NCBI GenBank assembly: GCA_945870575.1
Contig: CAMBSK010000008.1
Coordinates: forward strand, 1-64,000
Direction: 5' to 3'
Length of the DNA stretch: 64,000 nt
Source: Bordetella parapertussis
GTDB taxonomy: Bacteria > Pseudomonadota > Gammaproteobacteria > Burkholderiales > Burkholderiaceae_C
The position numbers and the translations under genes were made by a program. The notes beneath the pieces were generated by a model, which worked only from the letters and a program-made list of their open reading frames with translations, had not been told where the DNA came from and did not search any database. Positions 48,513 through 55,908 of the stretch are shown piece by piece; the stretch's first letter is position 1, and each line of letters starts with the position of its first letter.

Positions 48513-48647
48513 CTAACGTAAAGAAGATCGCAGAACCCGGTAGATACATCCGTACCCAGTCGATACATACTGTTCTAGATATTCCCGCAAGCCTCTTGAG
48601 CCATGTCTTGCAGGTAAATATGCTTTTTTCATGTATGAATTTCCCAT
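48513..48647 (-). CDS. Small open frame, 44 codons, unknown
   Basis: Starts at ATG 48647, preceded by GGAGGG at nine bases, and ends at TAG 48513. The product would be basic and begins M-G-N-S-Y-M-K-K-A-Y-L-P-A-R. It lies 20 bases upstream of the 7-codon leader on the same strand. No family recognised; it may be the remnant of a longer gene or a real small protein. Confidence 0.25.
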   Translation of the reverse strand: MGNSYMKKAYLPARHGSRGLREYLEQYVSTGYGCIYRVLRSSLR

Positions 48648-48692
48648 GGAACTGACCCTCCCTCTTTGAAGAACACCCGCTTTTTCGAACAA

Positions 48693-48706
48693 GTACGCAA
48701 GCGTAC
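48693..48706. promoter_or_regulatory. Perfect palindrome GTACGC-AA-GCGTAC
   Basis: A 14-base near-perfect dyad located about 46 bases upstream of the small 44-codon frame and 190 bases upstream of the SNIPE-like gene. The arms and 2-base centre resemble binding sites of XRE-type antitoxins, and a decayed XRE gene lies next to it. Confidence 0.35.
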
Positions 48707-48835
48707 GTCGCCTAATTACTATAGCCTCAAAACCAATTTAAATTAGCTTAAAATAACTCATATTTTCTAATTTCAACCTTAAATATATTTATACCTACCG
48801 TCCCTTCAATCCGCAGGCGCCCACAGCCCAATGAC

Positions 48836-49020
48836 TTAAGTCGTTGACCCCAAATCCGCAAAGTTACTGATCTTCACGGTCCCGTCCGGAAAGCGGGCAA
48901 TGATGTTCAACTCGCCGCCCATGCTTCGATATGGCTGCGCAGCGTTGACAGGTACATATCGGTTCGCTTTTCCAGAGTGACATTTCCAACAACATGGCTT
49001 TGGCCTTTTTGTTGGCTTGT
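48836..49020 (-). pseudogene. Decayed XRE-family antitoxin/regulator (C-terminal part, frameshifted)
   Basis: On the minus strand one frame reads T-L-E-K-R-T-D-M-Y-L-S-T-L-R-S-H-I-E-A and breaks at a stop; the neighbouring frame continues G-G-E-L-N-I-I-A-R-F-P-D-G-T-V-K-I-S-N-F. Joined, this is the highly conserved C-terminal block of HigA-like XRE antitoxins. Loss of one base in a run of G near 48926 would explain the shift. The N-terminal helix-turn-helix part upstream of about 49020 is not recognisable. No toxin partner gene remains. Confidence 0.65.
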
Positions 49021-49145
49021 TGGCGTACTACAGGGGGGTGATAGCGCCAAGCCAGGCAAAGACGTTAGCGGCCAAAGGCTGTGCCGACTTCATGGTTTAC
49101 AGCATGACTTACTCGCAAAGATTTCGAAAATAACTATCTACATGA

Positions 49146-49553
49146 CTACGCCGTGTGCACCCAGTTTTCCACTTCCAGTGCCGGCACCCGCGCGAACTCG
49201 CCCATGTTGTTCGTCACCAGTACCAGGCCTTCGCTGCGGGCGTGCGCTGAAATGTGCATGTCGTTCACACCGATAGGCTGGCCGAGTTTTTCCAAGGCTG
49301 CGCGAATGGCTCCGTAATGCTGCGCGGCCTTGGAGCCATAGGTCAGAACTTCCAGGCGGCTGCAAAAGTCCTCGATGGCAGATAGGTTTTCGCTGACGCG
49401 GCTACTTTTCTCTGCACCGTGCAAGAGTTCGGCGAGAGTGATGGAGGACATTGCCATGCGGCTGGCGTTGGCGTTGAAGGTGGAGAGCACCTCGATGGGG
49501 CGCCGCTTCAATACATAGATGATGATGTTGGTGTCTAGCAGGTAACGCAGCAT
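49146..49553 (-). CDS. vapC: VapC-type PIN-domain toxin
   Basis: 135 residues. Y-L-L-D-T-N-I-I-I-Y opens with the first catalytic Asp; L-A-E-L-L-H-G-A-E has the Glu; G-V-N-D-M-H-I-S-A-H-A-R has the third acidic residue and L-V-T-N-N-M-G-E-F the last segment. Full length. ATG 49553 shares a base with the antitoxin stop (TGATG). Confidence 0.9.
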   Translation of the reverse strand: MLRYLLDTNIIIYVLKRRPIEVLSTFNANASRMAMSSITLAELLHGAEKSSRVSENLSAIEDFCSRLEVLTYGSKAAQHYGAIRAALEKLGQPIGVNDMHISAHARSEGLVLVTNNMGEFARVPALEVENWVHTA

Positions 49554-49786
49554 CAAAGCGCCTCTCGCTCCGGCTGGTGCTGCGTGGCGCGCTCGGGCAA
49601 AAAGTCGTCGCTCACTGTGGGGCCATCCAAAAAGAAACTGTCCCAGCTTTGGCCGATGGGGGCGATGATGCGCTCCTTGCCTTTGACGCGAATGTCTACC
49701 TTTTGGACACCCTCGGGTAGACGCACGTCCAAAGGCAGGCGCACGGCCTGGGTACGGTTATTGACGAAAACGGTGCCGATGGACAT
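49553..49786 (-). CDS. vapB: VapB-type antitoxin
   Basis: 77 residues. V-F-V-N-N-R-T-Q-A-V-R-L-P is the VapB/AbrB-like DNA-binding segment. AGGAG precedes ATG 49786. The C-terminal codons Arg-Glu-Ala-Leu form the ribosome site of vapC, exactly as in mazE above. The 5' side abuts a truncated toxin frame of another TA family. Confidence 0.89.
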   Translation of the reverse strand: MSIGTVFVNNRTQAVRLPLDVRLPEGVQKVDIRVKGKERIIAPIGQSWDSFFLDGPTVSDDFLPERATQHQPEREAL

Positions 49787-49788
49787 GA

Positions 49789-49902
49789 CTAGCTCCTGGA
49801 AAATATATAGCAATTGTATATAGTATCTGGAAAGCAGTCCATTTGACGCGGTGTGCCCGGGAAACTGGCGGTCAGCTCAACCTGATACAACTGATCAGAC
49901 AT
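49789..49902 (-). pseudogene. Truncated RelE/ParE-like toxin stub behind the Phd/YefM gene
   Basis: ATG 49902 lies 15 bases after the Phd/YefM stop, the normal place for the partner toxin. The frame starts M-S-D-Q-L-Y-Q-V-E-L-T-A-S-F, resembling the first strand of RelE/ParE toxins, but degenerates after about 17 residues and stops at 49789, just before vapB. The rest of the toxin is missing. Resemblance is short, so the family assignment is tentative. Confidence 0.45.
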
Positions 49903-49917
49903 TTTCTTGCGCTTGCT

Positions 49918-50235
49918 TTATTTGGCCGTACTGGACTTTTTGGCAGAAGCCTTGCGCCGCTGCTGTATCTGCGCCAAGGCGGCGTCAGCATCTTGGGTGC
50001 GCCCGGCAACGATTTCTTCCAAGCCACGTTTGGCATCGTCAATTAGCAACAAGTGAATGCGTTCGCGCTCCAGTCGATGGTAGTAATCTAGCCTGTCGGA
50101 GTCGATCAAAGCTACGTAGCTCTCACCATTTTTGGTGATGATTTTTTCCGCGCCTGCTTTGGCCTGGTCGGCCAACTCAGACAGATTGGCGCGGGCCTGT
50201 GTAAATGGCACCACATCGCTGGCTGCAAAACCCAT
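49918..50235 (-). CDS. Phd/YefM-family antitoxin, apparently orphan
   Basis: 105 residues from ATG 50235 (AAGGAG upstream). V-V-P-F-T-Q-A-R-A-N-L-S-E-L-A-D-Q and I-T-K-N-G-E-S-Y-V-A-L-I-D are the Phd/YefM fold. The C-terminal third is longer and more basic than usual, ending K-A-S-A-K-K-S-S-T-A-K. The partner toxin downstream is reduced to a stub. Confidence 0.85.
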   Translation of the reverse strand: MGFAASDVVPFTQARANLSELADQAKAGAEKIITKNGESYVALIDSDRLDYYHRLERERIHLLLIDDAKRGLEEIVAGRTQDADAALAQIQQRRKASAKKSSTAK

Positions 50236-50316
50236 GGCCGACTCCTTGAGAACAGATGACAGAATTCTGTGCATTCTAAGATGCTGCCTAACTGACTTGC
50301 AAAATCATTTCCTCCA

Positions 50317-51003
50317 TCAAGCATGAACCCGATAGTCTTGTAACAGCCTGCCTTTGGCCAACACCATCTCATCATGCCAAGGCTCCAACCAAGGCTCTTG
50401 CAAGGCACTGTTGTACCAATCCTGCATGGCAGGCAACGCAAGCAAGGTTTGCACATAAGCCATGCACGCGGTTGACAGCGCGAGGCCATAGGTCTGCACG
50501 CGAAACGCCACGGGGCAGAAAAATGCATCCACCGCGCTGAACGCACGACCCGCCAGAAACGGGCCGCCGAAGCCTTGCAAACCTTCTTCCCACAAAGCCT
50601 GCAAACGCTGTAAATCATTCAGCAAGCCCTCGGGCAAAGGCGGATTCAATTCCATCCTCACCCCGCAGCTCATGGGACAACCGGTGCGCAGCGCCGCAAA
50701 GCCCGAATGCATTTCTGCCGTGGCGCTGCGGGCCCAGGCGCGGGCGGTGCTGTCTGTCGGCCAAACCTGCGGATGTTTTTCTGCCAAGTATTCGGTGATG
50801 GCCAGCGAGTCCCACACCGTCAGCCCCTGCTCCAGAAACACCGGCACCCGGGCTGTCGGTGAAAAAGAGCCGAAACCGCTGGCGCCGCCGCCCATAGGGA
50901 AGGGTTTCAATATTTCCTCAAACTCTATGCCTAATGTGCGCATCAACACCCAGGGCCGCAGCGACCAGGAAGAATAATTTTTATTGGCTATGTAAAGCTT
51001 CAT
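50317..51003 (-). CDS. Glutathione S-transferase family protein
   Basis: 228 residues. The N-terminal thioredoxin-like domain has N-Y-S-S-W-S-L-R-P-W with a Ser in the catalytic position and E-Y-L-A-E-K-H-P; the helical domain follows from about 85. Likely detoxification or maleylacetoacetate-isomerase-like; the substrate is not predictable. It is 11 bases after... the next gene's stop at 51015 lies upstream on the same strand, so both may share a transcript. Confidence 0.86.
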   Translation of the reverse strand: MKLYIANKNYSSWSLRPWVLMRTLGIEFEEILKPFPMGGGASGFGSFSPTARVPVFLEQGLTVWDSLAITEYLAEKHPQVWPTDSTARAWARSATAEMHSGFAALRTGCPMSCGVRMELNPPLPEGLLNDLQRLQALWEEGLQGFGGPFLAGRAFSAVDAFFCPVAFRVQTYGLALSTACMAYVQTLLALPAMQDWYNSALQEPWLEPWHDEMVLAKGRLLQDYRVHA

Positions 51004-51014
51004 GTGTTTCCCAG

Positions 51015-52295
51015 TCAGTATTCATATGCTACGCCTACACTGCCCTGACGGGTTTTGTTATCGACCAACTTCAAGCTGTTGCGCTCACCCAGCAGCGAGC
51101 GTGAATCCCACACATAGGCTGTGGCGGTCAGCTTCCAGTTTTTGTCCAAGCGCATGCTGAACGCGGTTTCCAAGTTGGCCCAAGCCATGGTTTTGCCGCT
51201 GACTTTGACCAAGGCGTCCCACTCACCGAAGTTTTTGTAAACACCTACGCCCGGTTCGGCAAAGCTGTCGCCGCGCACCACGTATTCGTAAGAGCCCAGG
51301 ATTTTGGTGGTTTCGTCCCATTCGTAGCCACTGACCCATTTGCGGGTGATGCCGCGCGAGCTGATGTAGTTGTACTGGTTGGGCACCAGAAACCCGTTGA
51401 TGGTCCAGGGCTTGGTTTCGACTTTGCCCGAGACGGAAAAGTCATATACCGAACGCGCAAACGTGTAGGTAGATCCGCTGATCAAACTGAGTGCGTTGAT
51501 GTTCATCAAATCTCTCGCCGTGATGTTTTTATCAACCCCAGTACTTCTGTAAGTGGCGGCCATCTGATCAATATCGCCATCCTTCACTGGACCATAGGTA
51601 AGAATCGATAAATTAAGAAGCCCGTCACCAAACACTGTCCCAGAGCCACTCAGAAAATGACGTTCATTGGATTTGTCTGCCACCAGCATTGCATTATTTA
51701 CACCTCTCCCCGAGATAATGTTGTAAGTGGCTTTGCCTGAGTTGGCATTGGCTTGGTTGTAATTGCCCGCAGGTTGCACCGCGCCCCCGCTGAAATTGAA
51801 TACCTGTGAACCGGCATACTCGAAAAAGTCTCTGGGCGCAGGACACCATTTACCGCCAAAAGGCATACAACTAGACATGGTCGCCGTGCCACCCAAGGCG
51901 ACTGTTCTGCTGGCATGGCCCCACTCGTGGTAAGTGACATCTATGCCTGTCAATCCGGTCAACAAACCAGACCCAGCCAGGTACGCTAAGCGCGAAAAAG
52001 TACCATTCAAGCGGTCTGCATATTTGTCATAGCCATACAAAGCGAGTCGGCTTGTTGCACTTCTCACATCCATTTCAAACTGCGCGTAATCGATGTTGTT
52101 GGCGTAGTTATTTGAAAAGTAGCCGCTGCTGATGCTGAATGTGTCACGAACAGCGAGCGGTGTATCCAATTCTTGTGCGGCCAGCGACAAGCTTTGCAGT
52201 CCTGCCATTGACAGCAAAACACAGGTGCTCAGGCGGGCTCGCCTGTTTGGTTTTACCTGGCGAACATTGATCAGAGTTCCGGCTTTGTTGTCCAA
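51015..52295 (-). CDS. Exported protein with HEWGH motif, unknown family (copy 1)
   Basis: 426 residues. After a basic N-terminus (R-R-A-R) a hydrophobic signal (about 24-40) ends at L-A-A before Q-E-L-D. Residues 101-121 are hydrophobic and lead directly into Y-H-E-W-G-H-A-S-R (123-127), an HExxH zinc-protease motif. G-R-G-V-N-N follows at 197-201. Cys143 and Cys151 may pair. The C-terminal 130 residues alternate in a beta-strand manner and end in Y-E-Y, as in outer-membrane barrels. The start is TTG 52295 with GGAG six bases before it; no ATG is available. It is a tandem paralogue of the next gene. No known function; a membrane-associated metallopeptidase is inferred. Confidence 0.8.
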   Translation of the reverse strand: MDNKAGTLINVRQVKPNRRARLSTCVLLSMAGLQSLSLAAQELDTPLAVRDTFSISSGYFSNNYANNIDYAQFEMDVRSATSRLALYGYDKYADRLNGTFSRLAYLAGSGLLTGLTGIDVTYHEWGHASRTVALGGTATMSSCMPFGGKWCPAPRDFFEYAGSQVFNFSGGAVQPAGNYNQANANSGKATYNIISGRGVNNAMLVADKSNERHFLSGSGTVFGDGLLNLSILTYGPVKDGDIDQMAATYRSTGVDKNITARDLMNINALSLISGSTYTFARSVYDFSVSGKVETKPWTINGFLVPNQYNYISSRGITRKWVSGYEWDETTKILGSYEYVVRGDSFAEPGVGVYKNFGEWDALVKVSGKTMAWANLETAFSMRLDKNWKLTATAYVWDSRSLLGERNSLKLVDNKTRQGSVGVAYEY

Positions 52296-52313
52296 GTGCG
52301 TCTCCGGAAGATT

Positions 52314-53594
52314 TCAATACTCATACGACACGCCAATGCTGGCCTGGCTGGTCTTGTTGTCGCTGAGCTTTAAGCTGTTGCGCTCACCGAGCAGCGAGCG
52401 CGAATCCCACACATAAGCCGTGGCAGTGAGCTTCCAGTTTTTGTCTATGCGTTTGCTGAACGCGGTTTCCAGGTTGGCCCACTCCAGCGTCTTGCCGCTG
52501 ACTTTGACCAAGGCGTCCCAGCCGCCGAAGTTTTTGTAAACACCTAAGCCCGGTTCGGCAAAACTGTCGCCGCGCACCACGTACTCGTAAGAGCCCAAAA
52601 TTTTGGTAGATTCGTCCCACTCGTAACCGCTGACCCATTTGCGGGTGATGCCGCGCGAACTGAGGTAGTTGAACTGGTTGGGCACCAGAAAGCCACCGAC
52701 GGTCCAAGGCTTGACTTGGGTGTTACCGGTTTTGCCATAGTCATAGATACCCATGAAAAGGTTAGCCACCGAACCGCTAAAGAAACTGATTTGATTGGTA
52801 TTTCTCAGGTCAGAAGCAGTGATGCTGGCGTCAACGCCTGTGCTTCTGTAACTTTCGGCCACACCCGACATGTCACCGCCAAGCCCATAGCCTGATATCG
52901 CCTGATTGCCCGAGGAAAAAAATAAACTAAATACATTGTCTTTGCCGCGTAAAAAATGTTTTTCAGCCTGTCTGTCCGCCGTCAGTGTGGAATTGTTAAC
53001 ACCGGCACCCGTGACGATGACGTCCGTGGCGCGTCCTGAACGGCTGTTTGCTGTCAAATCGTCTAGTTGCGCTGTGGCGCCGCATCTGTTGGAGTTAAAC
53101 ACTTGGGATGCGGCATACCCAAAGAAATCTCGCGGTGCGACGCAGTCTGATGAATCAGTGCAGTTATAGAGTTTGGAGCGCGATCCCATGGCCGCGGCCC
53201 GGCTTGCATGGCCCCACTCATGGTAAGAGATGAAAATGCCATTGATGTCCATCAGCACGGTGGATCCGAGTATGTAAAGCACCCGGGACACCGGGCCGTT
53301 CAGTACATCAGCGTATTTGTTGTAGCCGTACAAAGCCAGCCGGCCGGAAGCAGTTTCCACGTCCATTGCAAACTGCGAGTAATCAATGTTGTTCGCGTAG
53401 TTATTTTCAAAATACGCACTGCTGATGCTGAATGAATCGCGCACCGCAGGCGATGTATCCACCTCTTGCGCCGCCAACGGCAGGTGGTGCAGCACGACAC
53501 TCGCAACGACCCAATGCAGCATGGTTTGCAGCGGGCGTATGTGTGACGCTTTGGCTTTGTTCGCCAAAGCCGGTTTTTTGACTAACTTAAGCAT
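52314..53594 (-). CDS. Exported protein with HEWGH motif, unknown family (copy 2)
   Basis: 426 residues, same length as copy 1, 18 bases upstream of it. ATG 53594 follows CAGGAG at six bases (TTG 53600 is rejected). Signal region 24-42 ends L-A-A before Q-E-V-D. Y-H-E-W-G-H-A-S-R is at about 124-132, after a hydrophobic run. G-A-G-V-N-N and a C-terminal region almost identical to copy 1, ending Y-E-Y, are kept. The middle (about 135-290) differs strongly, and four Cys occur in other places. AT-rich DNA upstream (53601-53731) likely holds the common promoter. Confidence 0.8.
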   Translation of the reverse strand: MLKLVKKPALANKAKASHIRPLQTMLHWVVASVVLHHLPLAAQEVDTSPAVRDSFSISSAYFENNYANNIDYSQFAMDVETASGRLALYGYNKYADVLNGPVSRVLYILGSTVLMDINGIFISYHEWGHASRAAAMGSRSKLYNCTDSSDCVAPRDFFGYAASQVFNSNRCGATAQLDDLTANSRSGRATDVIVTGAGVNNSTLTADRQAEKHFLRGKDNVFSLFFSSGNQAISGYGLGGDMSGVAESYRSTGVDASITASDLRNTNQISFFSGSVANLFMGIYDYGKTGNTQVKPWTVGGFLVPNQFNYLSSRGITRKWVSGYEWDESTKILGSYEYVVRGDSFAEPGLGVYKNFGGWDALVKVSGKTLEWANLETAFSKRIDKNWKLTATAYVWDSRSLLGERNSLKLSDNKTSQASIGVSYEY

Positions 53595-53731
53595 GTGCAA
53601 CTCCTGAAAATGAGCAACCGCGAGACATCGCAGTTCAGTCCAGGATATTACTTAAAAGTATTTAATAAAAATGCTTTTATGATTTAAAAAGATACTTAAT
53701 GCAGCTAATAACTCATTGAGCGCCGCGCGCG

Positions 53732-54649
53732 TCAAGGCTCGCTCAGAAAATCCAACACCACTTGCACCGACGCCTGCGGCGCCTCCTCGTGCAGCACATG
53801 GCCGACGCCGGGCAGCGTGACCAGCTTGGCCTGCGGCATGGCCTTGAGGTAATCCTGCGCGTTACCGACCGGGATGAACGCGTCTTTCTCGCCCCATATC
53901 AGCAAAGTCGGTACTGTGATGGACTGTAAGCGCGCAACCGGGTCGCTGTTGCGGGTCTGGCGCATGCGCTCTAGCAAGGCGGTGCGCACACCGGGTGCCA
54001 GCATCATGTCGTGGTAACGCTGCATCATGGGCGGCGTCAATTGACTGTTGTCGGCAAACGCCGGCGCCACGCCGCCCATCCTCAGCGCCCATTGGGGCAA
54101 GCTGTATTGCATCAGCCCCAGCAACGTCGGCACCTCGTAGGTCTTGTCGCTTTTGGCATTCGGATCGGGGAAACCATCGGGAGCAAGCAATACCAGCTGG
54201 CTGACTCTCTCAGGATGCGTGGCCGCCAGGTTCCAGGCGATGCGCCCGCCCATGGAATGCCCGGCCATGATCACTTGTTGCACCCCGAGTTGATCCAACA
54301 AAGCGATGACACGGGCCACATCGGCGGCGTCCGAGTAATCGTGATTCACCGCCGGGCCGCTGAGGCCAAAGCCGGGAATGTCTATGCGCAGCACCCGCAG
54401 GTTTTTTTCCAGCGCAGGCGCCCAGTCGTCCCAGGCTTGCAGACTGGCGCCAAAGCCGTGCAGCAACAGCACAACAGGCGCATCCCGCCGACCGCTGTCC
54501 TGCACAAACACCGGTTGCTGCTGCACCATGAGCCGCACCGTGCCCGGGCGGCTGTAGCTTTGCATCAATACCTGTTCGGTTTTGTCCGGGGTCCAGGCCA
54601 ACCAGACAGACAACGCCAGCAAAAAAGCAATCATGAGCAGAACTTTCAC
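53732..54649 (-). CDS. Membrane-anchored alpha/beta hydrolase
   Basis: 305 residues from the GTG at 54649 (ATG 54634 also possible). An N-terminal hydrophobic segment V-L-L-M-I-A-F-L-L-A-L-S-V-W-L-A-W anchors or exports it. Catalytic triad: L-L-H-G-F-G-A-S oxyanion loop, Ser in A-G-H-S-M-G-G-R, Asp in W-G-E-K-D-A-F-I-P and His in G-V-G-H-V-L. The GTG overlaps the FIST stop (GTGA). Esterase or lipase-like; the substrate is unknown. Confidence 0.85.
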   Translation of the reverse strand: MKVLLMIAFLLALSVWLAWTPDKTEQVLMQSYSRPGTVRLMVQQQPVFVQDSGRRDAPVVLLLHGFGASLQAWDDWAPALEKNLRVLRIDIPGFGLSGPAVNHDYSDAADVARVIALLDQLGVQQVIMAGHSMGGRIAWNLAATHPERVSQLVLLAPDGFPDPNAKSDKTYEVPTLLGLMQYSLPQWALRMGGVAPAFADNSQLTPPMMQRYHDMMLAPGVRTALLERMRQTRNSDPVARLQSITVPTLLIWGEKDAFIPVGNAQDYLKAMPQAKLVTLPGVGHVLHEEAPQASVQVVLDFLSEP

Positions 54650-55908
54650 TGGGTAGTAAATACAGTCAAGACACCGGTATAGCCATAGACCTGTTGGTAG
54701 GCGATTTCTCCGGCGGCAAAAAAACCGACCAGCGGCACATCGCCCAAAGCGCGGCGGATGATTTGCAGCTCCGCATGCGGCGCGCCGAAATGCGGACCGC
54801 CTCGGCCGGTGCAACTGACGTAAATCGCGCCGGCGATGCGCCGCGCAGGATGCGGCAGGCTCAGCGGCGTGTCAGCCAGCATGGCCGCCTCTTCGGCGCT
54901 TTGGTCTTCGGGCTCCAGGCTGTCGCGGATTTCTGTGGCGATGCGCAGCAAATCGGCTTTGGCCGAAGCGGCGTCGCGCTTGCAAAACGCCACATGCATA
55001 CCCGCTTGCACATGATGGGCAATCGCCACGCCGTGGCGCACCGGGTCCAGCCCGATGATGTGGCGCACCATGACGGCGTCGTCCAGACCGCCGGTCAAAC
55101 GCAGCACCGGCTGACCGGGCATGGCCAAGCCGGCCAGGGTTTCACGCACTTGATCGACGGCTGAGCGCGGGTTGTCTATGGGCACGTGCAAATCCTGCAT
55201 CAAGGCGTACAAGGCCGGCGAGTTGTCCAAACTCATGACCACATGTTCGCGAACTTGCGTGATTTCACGCACCTCGCCTATAGGCCTGCAGCCTTGGGTG
55301 ACACGCGTGTGCATGGGCACCGCAGCACTGAAGGCCACGCCGCTCAAGCCACCTTGATAAACGCCGTGACCCCGACCCGGCGCTTGTAAAGCCGGGCCGC
55401 TGCCGCGTGCGAATTGCAGGTTGTCGGCGCGGCTCGAGCTCAAGCCGCCAAAGACAAAACCGCTTTGCGTGCTGCCGGCCAACTCTTCGATGAGTTCACT
55501 CAACTCGGGCGTGTGCCCGTCCGCATGTACCAGCGCCGTGTGCGCCACAAAACCGCTCGCCCGGGCCTGGCCCAGCGGCGAGGCACCGCTGAACACTCGG
55601 TAATCCTGCTCGGCGATATCGCACAGCATCACGGCCAACGCAGGCTCGTCGAAATACTCGACGTTATTGGACGAGATGCCGACGCCAACTGTGCCGCTCC
55701 AATGTTTGACGCCGGGCAATTCCTCGGCCAAATGGTCGAGCAAGTCCTGCGCATAACGCGCCAGGTGATCGGTGATGTAAATCAATCCCAAGCCCGGCCT
55801 GGCCGCATACATGTCCTGCTTCATGCAGGCGCGCAATTGCGCCAGCACCATGTCGGCCGCCATCTGCCAGTGCGGGTGCGTGGCATGGCCGTAGGGAAAC
55901 AGTTTCAT
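54646..55908 (-). CDS. FIST-domain sensory protein
   Basis: 420 residues. FIST_N (about 20-215) and FIST_C (about 225-400) are recognisable from G-V-G-I-S-S-N-N-V-E-Y-F, G-L-S-S-S-R-A-D-N and the end P-L-V-G-F-F-A-A-G-E-I-A-Y. Such proteins bind small ligands such as amino acids. No output domain (kinase, GGDEF) is fused. ATG 55908 shares a base with the PhaM stop (TGATG). It forms an operon with the hydrolase and PhaM. Confidence 0.85.
   Translation of the reverse strand: MKLFPYGHATHPHWQMAADMVLAQLRACMKQDMYAARPGLGLIYITDHLARYAQDLLDHLAEELPGVKHWSGTVGVGISSNNVEYFDEPALAVMLCDIAEQDYRVFSGASPLGQARASGFVAHTALVHADGHTPELSELIEELAGSTQSGFVFGGLSSSRADNLQFARGSGPALQAPGRGHGVYQGGLSGVAFSAAVPMHTRVTQGCRPIGEVREITQVREHVVMSLDNSPALYALMQDLHVPIDNPRSAVDQVRETLAGLAMPGQPVLRLTGGLDDAVMVRHIIGLDPVRHGVAIAHHVQAGMHVAFCKRDAASAKADLLRIATEIRDSLEPEDQSAEEAAMLADTPLSLPHPARRIAGAIYVSCTGRGGPHFGAPHAELQIIRRALGDVPLVGFFAAGEIAYQQVYGYTGVLTVFTTQ

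Larger units (their letters stand above)
48478..49145. other. 668-base stretch without an intact gene
   Basis: It contains a 44-codon open frame (48513-48647), a palindrome (48693-48706), about 90 bases of very AT-rich DNA (48712-48800) unlike the neighbours, and the decayed XRE antitoxin (48836-49020). The composition suggests acquired and eroding DNA. Confidence 0.6.

Noticed and set aside
54011..54682. Plus-strand frame of 223 codons
   Set aside because: It is antisense to the hydrolase with its complete catalytic triad; no family features and no ribosome site.
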